From Lacrimispora defluvii (GTDB lineage Bacteria; Bacillota; Clostridia; Lachnospirales; Lachnospiraceae), in NCBI GenBank assembly GCA_013036995.1, contig JAAOXG010000032.1, forward strand, positions 104,214 through 168,213: a DNA stretch of 64,000 nt, given 5' to 3'. A model generated the notes under the pieces. That model saw only the letters and a program-made list of their open reading frames with translations, made no database searches and was not told the origin of the DNA. Made by a program: the position numbers and the translations under genes. Shown here in pieces: positions 51,195-61,110 of the stretch; position 1 is the stretch's first letter, and each line of letters starts with the position of its first letter.

Positions 51195-51821
51195 TTATTC
51201 AGAGCGTTCCGCAATCTCCTGCAGTCTGTTAAAATCAGCAATAAAATACCCTTTCTCTTTTTTCATAATTCCCTCATCACAAAATTTCTTCATAACAAAC
51301 AGTATATGACGGTAGCTGACATTCATATACTCAGAGACATCCGTATGGGAAATCCCATACAATCCCTCTTTGTGATGGGTCAGTATAAAGGAGGCCAGTC
51401 TTTTTTCCAGAGAATAATTAAGATATTTGCTGAGGCGGAAACTTCTGGCCATCAGCTTACTGGAAATATAGGACGCGAAATAGAAGGAAACCTCAGGGTC
51501 CTTTTTACACTTATCCCTAATGACTTCCAAATCAAACTCCAGGCAGCAGATGTCATCCACCACTTTATTTTCTTTTGTGAAGTCTTCATTACAGAAAATA
51601 GAAAGCTCCCCCAGCCAGTCCTCTCTTCCTGCAAAATCAAGAATGGAGCGTCGGCCGTTTTCATGATCTATATATATTTTTACTGCACCGGAGCAGATAT
51701 AATAGCAGCGGGAAATGGACTCCCCCACCTTAAAAATATTGCTGCCTTTGGGGAAGCGTTTCTCCTGCCCCATTTTTATTAAATGATCCGGAATCTCACA
51801 TGTTATAAACTGTTTCATCAT
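51195..51821 (-). CDS. Crp/Fnr family transcriptional regulator (YeiL-like)
   Basis: ATG 51821 (GAGGAAATT upstream) gives 208 aa: an N-terminal cyclic-nucleotide-binding fold (about 10-130, FPKGSNIFKVGESISRCYYICSGAVKIY) and a C-terminal winged helix (about 145-205, ISHTDVSEYMNVSYRHILFVMKKFCDEG). No N-terminal Fnr-type cysteine cluster is present, although single cysteines occur. It is divergent from the YczE-like membrane protein gene with 65 nt between them, which suggests that it controls it; the intergenic region holds nested inverted repeats. Confidence 0.85.
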   Translation of the reverse strand: MMKQFITCEIPDHLIKMGQEKRFPKGSNIFKVGESISRCYYICSGAVKIYIDHENGRRSILDFAGREDWLGELSIFCNEDFTKENKVVDDICCLEFDLEVIRDKCKKDPEVSFYFASYISSKLMARSFRLSKYLNYSLEKRLASFILTHHKEGLYGISHTDVSEYMNVSYRHILFVMKKFCDEGIMKKEKGYFIADFNRLQEIAERSE

Positions 51822-51832
51822 AATTTCCTCTG

Positions 51833-51879
51833 ATATGATAAATCTCATAGTAGGTTATCCAGAAACTATGGTATCATAT
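51833..51879. promoter_or_regulatory. Nested inverted repeats between the Crp/Fnr gene and the YczE-like gene
   Basis: ATATGATA (51833-51840) with TATCATAT (51872-51879), and inside them CATAGT (51846-51851) with ACTATG (51865-51870). This may be the operator of the Crp/Fnr-type protein. Confidence 0.4.
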
Positions 51880-51886
51880 TCCCGAG

Positions 51887-52534
51887 GTGAAAACAATGAC
51901 GAAGAAAAACACAAAATTAATCGCTTATTCCATCCTGAACTTTGTACTATTTGGATTTGGAGTATCGCTGCAGTTAAAAGCAGCCATCGGCCAGAGTGTT
52001 TTAAATGCACTGGCAGTTACACTTTCCTTTCTCATTCCATGGAAGGTTGGTACCATATTAAACCTGGTTAATACCATTTTTTTTATCAGCTATTTACTTT
52101 TAAGACGTACCAGATTAAACTATAAGGACATCATTCAGATTATCGCTACCATTGCCAACGGAATTATCATTAACTTTTTTCTCTATCAGGTTCTGTCCGG
52201 TTTTACAGCCGAAAGCTACCTTTTCAGAGTACTGCTCTATGGGATCGGTTTGATTTTCGCATCCATAAGCCTTGGCGCTGTCCTGGCTATTGGAATTATA
52301 AAGTTCCCCTTAGAGAGTCTCTGCCTTACCATTACGGAACATACTCACAAGAAATTTACCGCTGTGCGCATGAGCTTTGATGTGATATTTCTGGTTGCTG
52401 CCATCGCCCTTACCTTATGGGCACATACGCCCTGGCAGATCAGGGAAGGAACCGTAATCAGTGTTCTGCTCCTTTCCCCCCTGTTAGGAATCTGCTTAAA
52501 CTTTTTTAAGAAGCACTGGAATATGGAGGACTAA
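51887..52534 (+). CDS. YczE/YitT-like membrane protein
   Basis: A 215-aa polytopic protein with about five to six membrane segments, starting LIAYSILNFVLFGFGVSLQLKAAIG. The GVSLQLKAAIGQSVLNAL and AIGIIKFPLESLC segments match the YczE family of uncharacterised integral membrane proteins. An in-frame ATG 3 codons downstream could also be used (GAGGTGAAAACA upstream). It lies 4 nt before the phosphatase gene, so the two are co-transcribed. Confidence 0.72.
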   Translation: MKTMTKKNTKLIAYSILNFVLFGFGVSLQLKAAIGQSVLNALAVTLSFLIPWKVGTILNLVNTIFFISYLLLRRTRLNYKDIIQIIATIANGIIINFFLYQVLSGFTAESYLFRVLLYGIGLIFASISLGAVLAIGIIKFPLESLCLTITEHTHKKFTAVRMSFDVIFLVAAIALTLWAHTPWQIREGTVISVLLLSPLLGICLNFFKKHWNMED

Positions 52535-52538
52535 AAAC

Positions 52539-53210
52539 ATGTACCAAACATACTTAATCGATATTGACAACACCATTCTGGATTTTGATGCAGCAGAAGA
52601 ACGAAGCTTTCAGAATGTAATAGAATCCTACTGCCTTCCCTTTGAACGCAGCATGCTGGAGGAATATAAAAAGATAAACAAGAATCTCTGGAATCTGCTG
52701 GAGCAGGAGAAGATCAGCAGGGAAGAAGTATTTCACACAAGATTTTCCCTCTACTTTAAGACTCTGGAAAGAGAAATAGACGGAGTGGAGGCAGAATCCC
52801 GCTACCGAAGCTTTCTTGGCAGCAACCCGGAGCTTATCCCCCACGCAAAAGAGACGCTGACTCAGCTAAAAAGCATGGGGAAAAAGCTCTATACCGCTTC
52901 CAATGGTGCCTATGCCACCCAGGTTACCAGACTAAATCAGGCTGGTATCTTCGACCTGTTTGACGGTATGTTTATATCGGAAAAAGTGGGAAGCGAGAAG
53001 CCATCAATCCACTTTTTTAAACACTGCTTTGAACATATTCCTGATTTCAATCAGAAAGAAACCATCATGGTTGGAGATAGTTTAAGTTCTGATATCAAGG
53101 GCGCAGTCAATGCCGGCATTGACTCCTGTCTTTTTACCCGCACAGATTCCCCTTCCAGGTCTGATGCTACTTATACCATCCATGATCTGTCCCAGCTTTT
53201 AAGCCTGTAG
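52539..53210 (+). CDS. HAD hydrolase, YjjG family nucleotidase
   Basis: A 223-aa HAD phosphatase. The nucleophile aspartate is in YLIDIDNTILDFD (DxD), motif II is YTASNGA, the motif III lysine is in KVGSEKPSIHFF and motif IV is MVGDSLSSDIKGA. The helical cap (about 15-85) and length match YjjG-type pyrimidine nucleotidases, which remove non-canonical nucleotides. Convergent with the next operon; only 4 nt separate the stops, and no terminator was seen. Confidence 0.9.
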   Translation: MYQTYLIDIDNTILDFDAAEERSFQNVIESYCLPFERSMLEEYKKINKNLWNLLEQEKISREEVFHTRFSLYFKTLEREIDGVEAESRYRSFLGSNPELIPHAKETLTQLKSMGKKLYTASNGAYATQVTRLNQAGIFDLFDGMFISEKVGSEKPSIHFFKHCFEHIPDFNQKETIMVGDSLSSDIKGAVNAGIDSCLFTRTDSPSRSDATYTIHDLSQLLSL

Positions 53211-53214
53211 AGCT

Positions 53215-54060
53215 TTACAGACAGAATCTTCCTTCCAAAGCCAGGAACTGGTCCAGTACCATTTTGCTTACCCTGGCTCCAAACACAGTGGCAGGATGAG
53301 CTGGATAGTACATGGTATCAGAAAATTCCTTATGAAACATAACAATTACATACGGTCCATATGGAGTAAATACGATGCCTCCGTCGTTGCGGCAGGCATC
53401 CATGCTCCCGCTTTTTGAAGCCACAGAAATCAGTATTTCATCCGTATTGTCACTATCCATATAGACCGGCGGAAAATCTTTAGTTATCATGCTGTTGTAA
53501 TGCTGCTTTTTCAATATTTCAATCATTGCCGCATCCGCTTTCGGGCTGATCAATTTTCCCTTTACCAGTCTTGTAAACACACTGCCATAATCGTTTGGCG
53601 TACTGGTTCCCAGTTGTCGGTACCGGTCAAAGTGAATGGGATTATAAAGAATCGTATCCTTACATCCAAGCTTTTCTATGCAGCGGTTAATGGTATCCAG
53701 CCCCAGATAATCAATCATCATATTGGTAGCAATGTTATCACTGACAATAATCATAAAAACAGCCGCATCTTTCACCCTCAGTACTGCACCTGGTTCCAGG
53801 GCTGCCAGTACCCCGCTTCCATCCACCACATGATCCGCCTTATATTCCACCAGATCCTCCAGGCTTTTGTTCCCTTTCTCCACTTCATCAAACAGACAAG
53901 CAAGTATAAAGGTCTTAATGGTACTTGCAGTCTCAAATTTTTCATCCTGCCCCATAGTGATCTCATTACCATGGAAATCATTGAGATAGATTCCCATCTT
54001 CCCGTCATAGCTCATTAATTCTGCCTGAATTCTTTTCTCTAATGTAAATCTATAATCCAT
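53215..54060 (-). CDS. Class A beta-lactamase-fold serine hydrolase (cytoplasmic)
   Basis: A 281-aa protein with the three motifs of the serine beta-lactamase/DD-peptidase fold: S46-TIK, S107-D-N and K216-S-G. The class A Glu166 loop (ExxLN) is not visible, so it is more likely a peptidase than a beta-lactamase. No signal peptide is present, which is unusual for this fold, since known members work outside the membrane. It is the last gene of the murein-peptide operon, 20 nt after the NlpC/P60 gene, and may cut imported wall peptides. This role is inferred from context. Confidence 0.82.
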   Translation of the reverse strand: MDYRFTLEKRIQAELMSYDGKMGIYLNDFHGNEITMGQDEKFETASTIKTFILACLFDEVEKGNKSLEDLVEYKADHVVDGSGVLAALEPGAVLRVKDAAVFMIIVSDNIATNMMIDYLGLDTINRCIEKLGCKDTILYNPIHFDRYRQLGTSTPNDYGSVFTRLVKGKLISPKADAAMIEILKKQHYNSMITKDFPPVYMDSDNTDEILISVASKSGSMDACRNDGGIVFTPYGPYVIVMFHKEFSDTMYYPAHPATVFGARVSKMVLDQFLALEGRFCL

Positions 54061-54080
54061 GTCATCCTCCGTTTTCTTCT

Positions 54081-54977
54081 CTAGAATATACTTCCCGAAG
54101 CATACCAGCTTTTGACCAGATCATCCCGATAATCCGATGCCTCCGGATTTAAGCTGTTTATGACCACTCCGCTGCTTCCAATCTTACCTGTGGAATGAAT
54201 ATAGGATCCATCTCCCAGGTACATGGCGATATGACCCGGAAAATACATGAGATCCCCTGGAAGCATTTCATCTTTTGGTATTTCCTTAACCGGAAACCCC
54301 GGCTGTATTTTTGCATCCCGGAATATAATAATTCCGTTCATCAGATAGCTCTGTGAAGTTAAACCAGAACAGTCGATCCCCAATGATGTTCTGCCTCCCC
54401 ACCGGTACTGGGTTCCCAAATACTCCATTGCTGTCTCCACCACCGCCCCGCGAAATTGTCTTTCATCCACAATTTCCTTCTGTGGAAGTTTATCCGTCCA
54501 CAATCCGCTTTGGGAATATTCCTTGGGGCGCAGATACTGATTCCTCATAAAACCTCTCTGCCCGTCTAATAACTCTACCATTGCCCAGCCAGGTTCTTCT
54601 GACTCAAACTCTCTCACCTTAATCAGGGCCCCTCTTGGAACGCTCATGATTCTTATACCCTGGACCTTGGGAATTGACATGATATCCACTAATTCTCCAT
54701 CTGTTACCATCAGACCGCCCTCTTCCCAATTAATCAGGGCAGAAAGGCCGGTCAGTTCCACATCCACTTTTCTTACATACCCCGGATAATGATAGGCTGT
54801 CACAACCGGATAATATCCCTGGGTTTCCTCCCCTATGATCCGAAGTCCCATACCGTATATCCCTTCATCTGCAATGGAAGAAACCAGTTTCTTTTCCCTG
54901 TTCTCCTTTGTCTCTCCAGGCCGGTCCCATATTGTAATTACCGGCTTTTTCATTACTGCAAACTGCTGTTCCATCAC
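54081..54977 (-). CDS. NlpC/P60 cysteine peptidase with SH3-type domains (YkfC-like)
   Basis: A 298-aa C40 peptidase. N-terminal SH3b-like regions (about 35-150, ending in the GFMRNQYLRP strand) precede the catalytic domain (about 172-290), with C203 in GIDCSGLTSQ, H249 in PGHIAMYLG and H261 in YIHSTG. This is the layout of YkfC, which splits the gamma-D-Glu-diaminopimelate bond of free murein peptides with an N-terminal L-Ala. No signal peptide, so it is cytoplasmic. It lies between the Opp ATPase genes and a serine hydrolase. Product: L-Ala-D-Glu, the substrate of the epimerase encoded upstream. Confidence 0.9.
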   Translation of the reverse strand: MMEQQFAVMKKPVITIWDRPGETKENREKKLVSSIADEGIYGMGLRIIGEETQGYYPVVTAYHYPGYVRKVDVELTGLSALINWEEGGLMVTDGELVDIMSIPKVQGIRIMSVPRGALIKVREFESEEPGWAMVELLDGQRGFMRNQYLRPKEYSQSGLWTDKLPQKEIVDERQFRGAVVETAMEYLGTQYRWGGRTSLGIDCSGLTSQSYLMNGIIIFRDAKIQPGFPVKEIPKDEMLPGDLMYFPGHIAMYLGDGSYIHSTGKIGSSGVVINSLNPEASDYRDDLVKSWYASGSIF

Positions 54978-55014
54978 TGTCTCCTTTCATTCCAAAGAAC
55001 CGGACCTGCAAGTC

Positions 55015-55042
55015 AAAGGCAGCGGGTAGTTCCGCTGCCTTT
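55015..55042 (-). terminator. Intra-operon hairpin between oppF and the NlpC gene
   Basis: Perfect 11-bp arms AAAGGCAGCGG (55015-55025) and CCGCTGCCTTT (55032-55042), but with only three terminal T residues on the minus strand. It is probably a partial terminator or mRNA stabiliser that sets lower expression of the last two genes. Confidence 0.5.
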
Positions 55043-55053
55043 TATCCGTTTCG

Positions 55054-55986
55054 TCAACGTTCATATAATTTCTTATATTCTTCCGCCTCTTTTTTATTCG
55101 CCAGTACATAATGTTCTTTCCTGATTTCCTGCCAGTAAGGCTGGTCTGTAGTATAATCATGGATAGACGGATCATAAACCATCAGTTTCTTTTCCTTCTC
55201 ATGCCTTGGATCAGGCATGGGAATTGCCGAAAGCAGCGCCCTTGTATAAGGGTGAATGGCATGGGTAATCAATTCCTCCGTCTCAGCCATCTCCACGATC
55301 TCTCCCTTGCGTATTACTGCAATCCGGTCAGTAATAAACCGCATAACCGATAAATCGTGGGCAATGAACAGATAAGTAATCTGACGTTCTTTCTGAATTC
55401 TGGTAAGAAGATTCAGAACCTGAGCCCGCACTGACACATCGAGGGCAGAAATCGGTTCATCAGCTATGATAAACTCCGGTTTCATAATCAGAGATCTTGC
55501 TATCCCGATCCGCTGCCTCTGGCCACCAGAAAACTCATGGGGGAAACGGCTGGCGAATTCCGGAAGAAGTCCCACATCGAGAAGTGCCTGATTCACCCGT
55601 TCCTTCCTTTCCTTCTCAGTAATCCCTTTTTCAATATTCAATAGTCCTTCGCTTACGATATAATCCACCTTGGCTCTTTCATTTAAAGATGCCTGGGGAT
55701 CCTGAAATATCATCTGGATTTCCTGAATCACCTTCCGGTCCAGTTCTCCCGAAATATCTCCGTTTATTTTCTGACCCTTGTAGAGAATGTCTCCTCCTGA
55801 AGTCTTTATAATTCTCATAACAGCCCGGCCAATGGTGGTTTTCCCGGAACCGGATTCTCCCACCAGTCCAAAGGTCTCCCCTTTATAAATCTTAAAGTTT
55901 ACCCCTTTTACTGCCTGATATTTCTTTTTTCGTTCACCGAAGGTCACTTCCAAATCCTTAACTTCCAGTAGTACTTCCCGCTCCAT
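55054..55986 (-). CDS. oppF: Oligopeptide ABC transporter ATP-binding protein OppF
   Basis: A 310-aa ATPase with Walker [10 protein letters not shown], signature [15 protein letters not shown], Walker [13 protein letters not shown] and the OppF C-terminal extension (about 255-310) containing [15 protein letters not shown]. With OppD it powers peptide import. Its start overlaps the oppD stop by one base (ATGA-type coupling). Confidence 0.93.
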   Translation of the reverse strand: MEREVLLEVKDLEVTFGERKKKYQAVKGVNFKIYKGETFGLVGESGSGKTTIGRAVMRIIKTSGGDILYKGQKINGDISGELDRKVIQEIQMIFQDPQASLNERAKVDYIVSEGLLNIEKGITEKERKERVNQALLDVGLLPEFASRFPHEFSGGQRQRIGIARSLIMKPEFIIADEPISALDVSVRAQVLNLLTRIQKERQITYLFIAHDLSVMRFITDRIAVIRKGEIVEMAETEELITHAIHPYTRALLSAIPMPDPRHEKEKKLMVYDPSIHDYTTDQPYWQEIRKEHYVLANKKEAEEYKKLYER

Positions 55987-57038
55987 CAGAACAGACCTCC
56001 CTCTCTGATTATTTTTAGTACAGGCGGGGGATCCGCCTTTGGTGCCCGTTCATCCAGCAGCCAGGTTTTAGCCTTGTGGGTAGGGGAAATGCTGAAATAA
56101 GGAGGACTCTTCACAAAATCAATCTTAAGAGCCTGTGGATTTCTGGGAGCAAAGGCATCTCCCTTTATTTCTGCATAGAGATTAGGGGGTGTTCCTGCAA
56201 TGGAGAATAAATTCTCTCCTTTTATCCCAACCTGGGGCAAAGATGAAAGGAGCGCCCAGGTATAAGGATGTCTTGCATCATAAAAGATATCCTCACTGGT
56301 TCCAATCTCTACAATGTCCCCGGCATACATCACGGCAACTCTGTCTGCCGTATTGGCCACTACTCCCAGATCATGAGTGATAAGAATCACAGAAAGCTTA
56401 TATTTCAGCCGCAGTTCCTTAATCAGTTCCAGAATCTGAGCCTGTATGGTCACATCAAGTGCCGTTGTGGGCTCATCGCAAATAAGAATCTGAGGATTGC
56501 AGGCAATAGCTATGGCAATGACCACACGCTGTCGCATACCACCTGAAAATTCATGAGGATACTGGGAAAATCGTTTCTCCGGATCCTGAATTCCCACGTC
56601 AGTCAGATACTGAAGCGTCCGTTTTTTGGCCTCAGCCCTGCTTCCCTTTTGATGCAGGAGAACCGCCTCCATAATCTGTGCACCAATGGTCTTTAATGGA
56701 TTTAAGCTGGTCATTGGATCCTGCATAATCATGGCAATTTCATGTCCCCGCAGCTTTAACCAGTCTTTTTCTTTCCTAATTCCCGTTAACTCTACCGGAA
56801 CCTTATCATCAGAGCCATAATAAACGGCTTTCCCGCCGCTGACACTGCCATTTTTATCTAAGAGCCCCATAAAAGATTTTGTAAATACCGATTTTCCGCT
56901 TCCTGATTCCCCTACAATGGCAAGAATTTCTCCTTTATAAAGTTCCAGGGAAATACCGCGAATGGCATGAAGCCGTTTCCCTCTCAGTTCAAAGGTAATA
57001 TCTAAATCATTTACTTCTAATATCGTCTCTCGTTCCAT
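55986..57038 (-). CDS. oppD: Oligopeptide ABC transporter ATP-binding protein OppD
   Basis: A 350-aa ATPase with Walker [10 protein letters not shown], signature [15 protein letters not shown], Walker [13 protein letters not shown] and the OppD C-terminal region [22 protein letters not shown]. OppD proteins typically carry a cysteine cluster for 4Fe-4S near the C-terminus; I see no such cysteines here. It follows oppC by 11 nt. Confidence 0.93.
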   Translation of the reverse strand: MERETILEVNDLDITFELRGKRLHAIRGISLELYKGEILAIVGESGSGKSVFTKSFMGLLDKNGSVSGGKAVYYGSDDKVPVELTGIRKEKDWLKLRGHEIAMIMQDPMTSLNPLKTIGAQIMEAVLLHQKGSRAEAKKRTLQYLTDVGIQDPEKRFSQYPHEFSGGMRQRVVIAIAIACNPQILICDEPTTALDVTIQAQILELIKELRLKYKLSVILITHDLGVVANTADRVAVMYAGDIVEIGTSEDIFYDARHPYTWALLSSLPQVGIKGENLFSIAGTPPNLYAEIKGDAFAPRNPQALKIDFVKSPPYFSISPTHKAKTWLLDERAPKADPPPVLKIIREGGLF

Positions 57039-57049
57039 TTGCTGCCTCC

Positions 57050-58036
57050 TTATAAGTGATTCTTCGGATCGGCGGCATCAGAAAACGCGTTGCCGATAAT
57101 ATAGAAAGAAATAGTTACAAATGAAAGAATAATGGTAGGATAAACCAGTTGATAGCGCAGTGCCGGGCTGGTAATCAGTGCTCTTCCTTCATTGATTAAG
57201 TTCCCAAGGCTTGGAATATTAACCGGAAGCCCCAGACCAATATAGGTTATAAACACTTCATTGCCGATAGCTGCCGGAATGGTAAGTGCCATACGAAGCA
57301 TAATGACAGAAACCAGATAAGGCAGAAGATTTTTCACAATAATTCTGCTTGTGGGTGTTCCAAGACATCGGCTTGCCACATTATAATCCCTGTCTCTGAT
57401 AATGAGGATCTGGTTGCGGATAAATCTTGCCATCTGAATCCAACCAGTAAGACACATGGCAAATATCAGTGTTTTAATACTGGGCTTTAATATGTAAGAA
57501 ATCAAAATCAATATAATCGTATTTGGTATATTATCAATAATATTATAAATTTCGGTCAGTATAAAGTCTGCCTTTCTGACATATCCCCAGATCACCCCTA
57601 CTGTAATTCCGATTACGGCCTCCGCAAGCGCCACTGATAAGCCAATAAACAGCGAAGTCCTGGTTCCTGACCAGATCCGCGCCCATAAGTCCTGACCGAT
57701 GGAATTGGTCCCGAGAATAAATTGTTTTCCAGGCGGAATATTGCGAAACTGCATTCCACTGGTATCATTGATAATCAGGTTTGGATCGTACTGGCCTGGA
57801 AGATAAGGCTGTATAAAGGTAAATGCCAATAACAGCATTAACAGCACCAGTAACCCAAAGGCTATCCGGTTCTTAAAGAAAGCATGGAGCGTACTGTTCC
57901 AGTAAGAATAATTGCTGAATCCCGTTTTCTCTGTCTCTGCTTCATTATATCCCCCAAACGTAAACAGCTCTGCTTCTTCCATATTTTCAATTAACTCTGC
58001 TTCCTTTGTATGGCGGTAAGAAAATTGCTTCATCAT
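57050..58036 (-). CDS. oppC: Oligopeptide ABC transporter permease OppC
   Basis: A 328-aa permease with six membrane segments. A cytoplasmic N-terminus (about 1-55) precedes the first helix AFGLLVLLMLLLAFTF; the typical OppC_N region and the EAA motif (EVFITYIGLGLP, CLGTPTSRIIVKNLLP) follow. Its start overlaps the oppB stop by 4 nt. Confidence 0.92.
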   Translation of the reverse strand: MMKQFSYRHTKEAELIENMEEAELFTFGGYNEAETEKTGFSNYSYWNSTLHAFFKNRIAFGLLVLLMLLLAFTFIQPYLPGQYDPNLIINDTSGMQFRNIPPGKQFILGTNSIGQDLWARIWSGTRTSLFIGLSVALAEAVIGITVGVIWGYVRKADFILTEIYNIIDNIPNTIILILISYILKPSIKTLIFAMCLTGWIQMARFIRNQILIIRDRDYNVASRCLGTPTSRIIVKNLLPYLVSVIMLRMALTIPAAIGNEVFITYIGLGLPVNIPSLGNLINEGRALITSPALRYQLVYPTIILSFVTISFYIIGNAFSDAADPKNHL

Positions 58037-58974
58037 CTGTCACCTGCTTTCTTTCCAAGGCTGATTCTGGGATCCAGCATTACCATCATAAGATCCCCAA
58101 GAAGCAGTCCCAGTACGCCTACGCAGGCATACAAAAGTACAATCCCCTGTACCATGGCATTGTCATGCTTTTTAATTACGGTTACCAAAAGACCGCCCAT
58201 TCCAGGAATGCTGTAAAGAGATTCTATGTAAATAGAACCGATCACCGTATTTAAAAATGCGGTAGGAATATACTGGGCAAGGGGAACAAATGCATTGCGG
58301 AAAATATGTTTAAACATAACATTACCCTCTGACAGTCCTTTTGCCTTTGCTAACCTGACATAATCCTTGTTGCTTTCATCAATCATATACCGTCTCAGCC
58401 ACATTCCATAAAATGCAATATTTCCAAGAGACATGGAAATAACCGGCAAAATCCAGTAATTGGGATCATCGATCTGAAAGAGCAGCCCAACATGAAAGAG
58501 CTGTGTCCCATAAAGCTGGATATAAAGAAAATAGACTGCAGCCGGTACAGCCTGGATACAAACAATAAAAAATGTCCCGATCCTGTCAAACCAACGGTAC
58601 TGATACCTTGCCATCAAAGCCCCCATAGGAAGACCAACCAGAAGTGAGACAACCATGGACCAGATTCCCAGCTTAATGGATACAGGAACTTTATCCGCCA
58701 GAATATCGGATACAGGAACATTGGAACGATAAATCCTGGAAGTCCCCAGATCGCCATGTAGCAGTTTCTGGAAAAAATGAACAATCTGAAGGGGAAGGGG
58801 ATCCGACAATCCCATCTCCTTTAAACCAACTTCGATTTGCTGAGGTGTCATTTTATCAAAGTTCTGAAAATAACCTTCAATCGGCATAAGGCGGAGAAGA
58901 CAGAATACAACGGTCAGAATGATGATTAATGTTAGAAATGAACGTGCGATTCTTTTACTCAAGTATAGTAACAT
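58033..58974 (-). CDS. oppB: Oligopeptide ABC transporter permease OppB
   Basis: A 313-aa permease with six membrane segments; the N-terminus YLSKRIARSFLTLIIILTVVF and the EAA loop (RLAKAKGLSEGNVMFKHIFRNAFVPL) are classical DppB/OppB features. It forms the channel with OppC. It lies 137 nt downstream of oppA, a gap with two hairpins. Confidence 0.93.
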   Translation of the reverse strand: MLLYLSKRIARSFLTLIIILTVVFCLLRLMPIEGYFQNFDKMTPQQIEVGLKEMGLSDPLPLQIVHFFQKLLHGDLGTSRIYRSNVPVSDILADKVPVSIKLGIWSMVVSLLVGLPMGALMARYQYRWFDRIGTFFIVCIQAVPAAVYFLYIQLYGTQLFHVGLLFQIDDPNYWILPVISMSLGNIAFYGMWLRRYMIDESNKDYVRLAKAKGLSEGNVMFKHIFRNAFVPLAQYIPTAFLNTVIGSIYIESLYSIPGMGGLLVTVIKKHDNAMVQGIVLLYACVGVLGLLLGDLMMVMLDPRISLGKKAGDR

Positions 58975-59013
58975 CAGTTTTCAGACTCCTTTGTTATGTT
59001 TGTAAAAATACTC

Positions 59014-59097
59014 TCTGAAGGCGAAGTCAGATCATATCCACCTCCCCTTCAGACGGTATTTTTCCGCCGGATCAAAAGCATAGCCTGTGATCCGGCG
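59014..59097. promoter_or_regulatory. Two hairpins between oppA and oppB
   Basis: Stem 1: TCTGAAGG (59014-59021) with CCTTCAGA (59046-59053), followed on the minus strand by a GAGTATTTTT tail. Stem 2: CGCCGGATCA (59065-59074) with TGATCCGGCG (59088-59097). Similar structures after oppA in other bacteria make the binding protein more abundant than the rest of the system. Confidence 0.6.
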
Positions 59098-59111
59098 TTT
59101 TTTCTTACCGT

Positions 59112-61046
59112 TTATTTTTCATTTGCTTCCCGATTCGCCTTAAACTCATCCATGGAAATGAAATGATCCTTTAAATGCTGTCCTTTATACCGAAGATTAG
59201 ATACTCCGAACGGCGCATACTGCCCTTCAAATACATCCAGCTTACTAGCCACATACTTACTGACAGAAATGCTGTAAGGAATCACAAATGCGTGACCCAC
59301 CAGGCTTGCCTCAGCCTTGGCAAAAGCCTCGTACCTGGCATTGATATCCGTTTTCATATCCTTAGCCTGATCCACGAGAGTAAAGTATTCTAAAGCTGCT
59401 TCCGCAGAAGGAGTTCCGTCTTCGATTGCCTTCGCTATATTTCCATACTTATATCCGGGATCATATCCGCTTTCTCCCTTTTTCTGGTAGAACGGATCTG
59501 TCCAGGTTTCCGGATCAGCATAATCTGCACCCCAGTTACATTTCATAAATGCAAATTTACCGCTTCTGCGTACTTCTGTTAAAAATCCATCTGCAGGACC
59601 TGCTTCCACAACGATATCAATAAAATCAGAGCCAAGAAGGCTTTCCATCTGCTGCTCCACTACCTGACATTCTTTATCCCAGTTTACTTCAGACGGATTG
59701 TATGGCATTAATACCTTAACAGGAAATGTTACTCCTGATGCCTCCAGCTCTTTCTTTGCCAGATCCCTGTATTCCTTTGCTTTGGTCTCATCAAAGGTCT
59801 GGGTTAAGTTTACCATATCCCCTACCTTGGTATAATCCTCACCTTGTGCATTAAAGGTAAAGTTTGGGGGTGTAATAGAGTTGATTACAAAATCATCAGG
59901 TGTGGCGGACTCTAACACTGCAACTTCCTTGGACTTATTGAGTGCTGATGATAAAGCCTTACGGAAGTTTTCATTATTCACTGCCTTTTTCCAGTTATCC
60001 GGTTCATACTGAGCATCAAACTGGGGATTAAAGTTAAAGCAGTAGAAATAAGAGTAGCTTGTTCTGGGTCTCTCTCTGCTGATTAAATTCTTTGTATCCT
60101 CACTGTTTTTCCAGTCATCCAGGATATCGGAAGAGATTTCTGCATAATCCACCTCGCCACGCTTTACCATCTCAGGTCCGATTGTATTATATTCCGCATT
60201 GTAAACTTCCTGAATTTCATCAATATAAACCAGAGCCGCATCGTAATTTAATTGATTTTTCTTCATAACGTGCCTTTCCTGAGGTGAGAATTCTTCCAGA
60301 TAGTAAGCACCGTTATAATACATCTTGTCTGCGCCTGTTCCAAAATCCTTACCAAGCTCCTGAAGCTGAGGTCCATAGGCTGGCATATACACTACATAAG
60401 CAAGAGAAGACAGGAAATAAGGAACTTCCTTTTCAAGAGTATAAGTAAGAGTATGCTCATCTACGGCCTTAACACCAACCGATGAGAATTCAACCGGCTG
60501 CCATACTTTCCCATCCTTATCTGCACCACCATTGTAAACCAGCCCGTTATAATAATTTTCGGCGTTGGCAATGATGCCAAATAAATTCTGTACATTGGAG
60601 CTTTCATATTCCGGAGTCAGCTCATACTTCATCGCATCCACGAAATCCTGGGCAGTCACAGCGCCAACTTCTTTGCCCGTGTTATCAACCCATTTTGCAT
60701 CTCTTAGCTTAAAAGTCCAGGTAAGAGTGGCATCATCATAACTCCATTCTGTCGCCAGGCCAGGCTTAATCTGTCCCTTATTGTCATATTCTACCAGAGT
60801 ATCAATTACATTTGCGCCAATTTTATAATCATTTTCCGTAGATGAGGTGAGGTAATTAAGAGTTGTCGCTTCTGCTCCATAAAGCTTTTTATAAACGGCA
60901 GGCTCCCCGCTTCCTTCCGTCTTTGCTCCGCCATCCGCACTTCCTGCGCTGCTCTCAGAAGTTTTTTTACCTCCGCATCCGCTGAGTACAGCTGCTGTTG
61001 CAAGAACTGCACAGAGAATACCGGCTGCTAATCTTTTTTTCTTCAT
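59112..61046 (-). CDS. oppA: Oligopeptide ABC transporter substrate-binding lipoprotein OppA
   Basis: ATG 61046 (GGAGG upstream) gives 644 aa; the frame is open 39 codons further into the intergenic region. The signal peptide ends in the lipobox VLSGC, so it is a membrane-anchored lipoprotein, with a low-complexity Ser/Gly linker before the SBP_bac_5 domain (about 50-640). Motifs such as YYNGAYYLEEFSPQERHVMKKN and FRKALSSALNKSKEVA fit peptide-binding proteins. In this operon it probably binds murein peptides, as MppA does in E. coli; the specificity is inference. Confidence 0.93.
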   Translation of the reverse strand: MKKKRLAAGILCAVLATAAVLSGCGGKKTSESSAGSADGGAKTEGSGEPAVYKKLYGAEATTLNYLTSSTENDYKIGANVIDTLVEYDNKGQIKPGLATEWSYDDATLTWTFKLRDAKWVDNTGKEVGAVTAQDFVDAMKYELTPEYESSNVQNLFGIIANAENYYNGLVYNGGADKDGKVWQPVEFSSVGVKAVDEHTLTYTLEKEVPYFLSSLAYVVYMPAYGPQLQELGKDFGTGADKMYYNGAYYLEEFSPQERHVMKKNQLNYDAALVYIDEIQEVYNAEYNTIGPEMVKRGEVDYAEISSDILDDWKNSEDTKNLISRERPRTSYSYFYCFNFNPQFDAQYEPDNWKKAVNNENFRKALSSALNKSKEVAVLESATPDDFVINSITPPNFTFNAQGEDYTKVGDMVNLTQTFDETKAKEYRDLAKKELEASGVTFPVKVLMPYNPSEVNWDKECQVVEQQMESLLGSDFIDIVVEAGPADGFLTEVRRSGKFAFMKCNWGADYADPETWTDPFYQKKGESGYDPGYKYGNIAKAIEDGTPSAEAALEYFTLVDQAKDMKTDINARYEAFAKAEASLVGHAFVIPYSISVSKYVASKLDVFEGQYAPFGVSNLRYKGQHLKDHFISMDEFKANREANEK

Positions 61047-61110
61047 AATTTTCCTCCATTTTTTCTTATTTCTAAACCCGTCAGGGATTAGTGTCCTCAT
61101 TCGTATGTTA

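Noticed and set aside
53215..54060. Calling the two beta-lactamase-fold proteins antibiotic-resistance enzymes
   Set aside because: No signal peptide, no Glu166-type loop, and a peptide-recycling operon context; resistance is possible but not supported.
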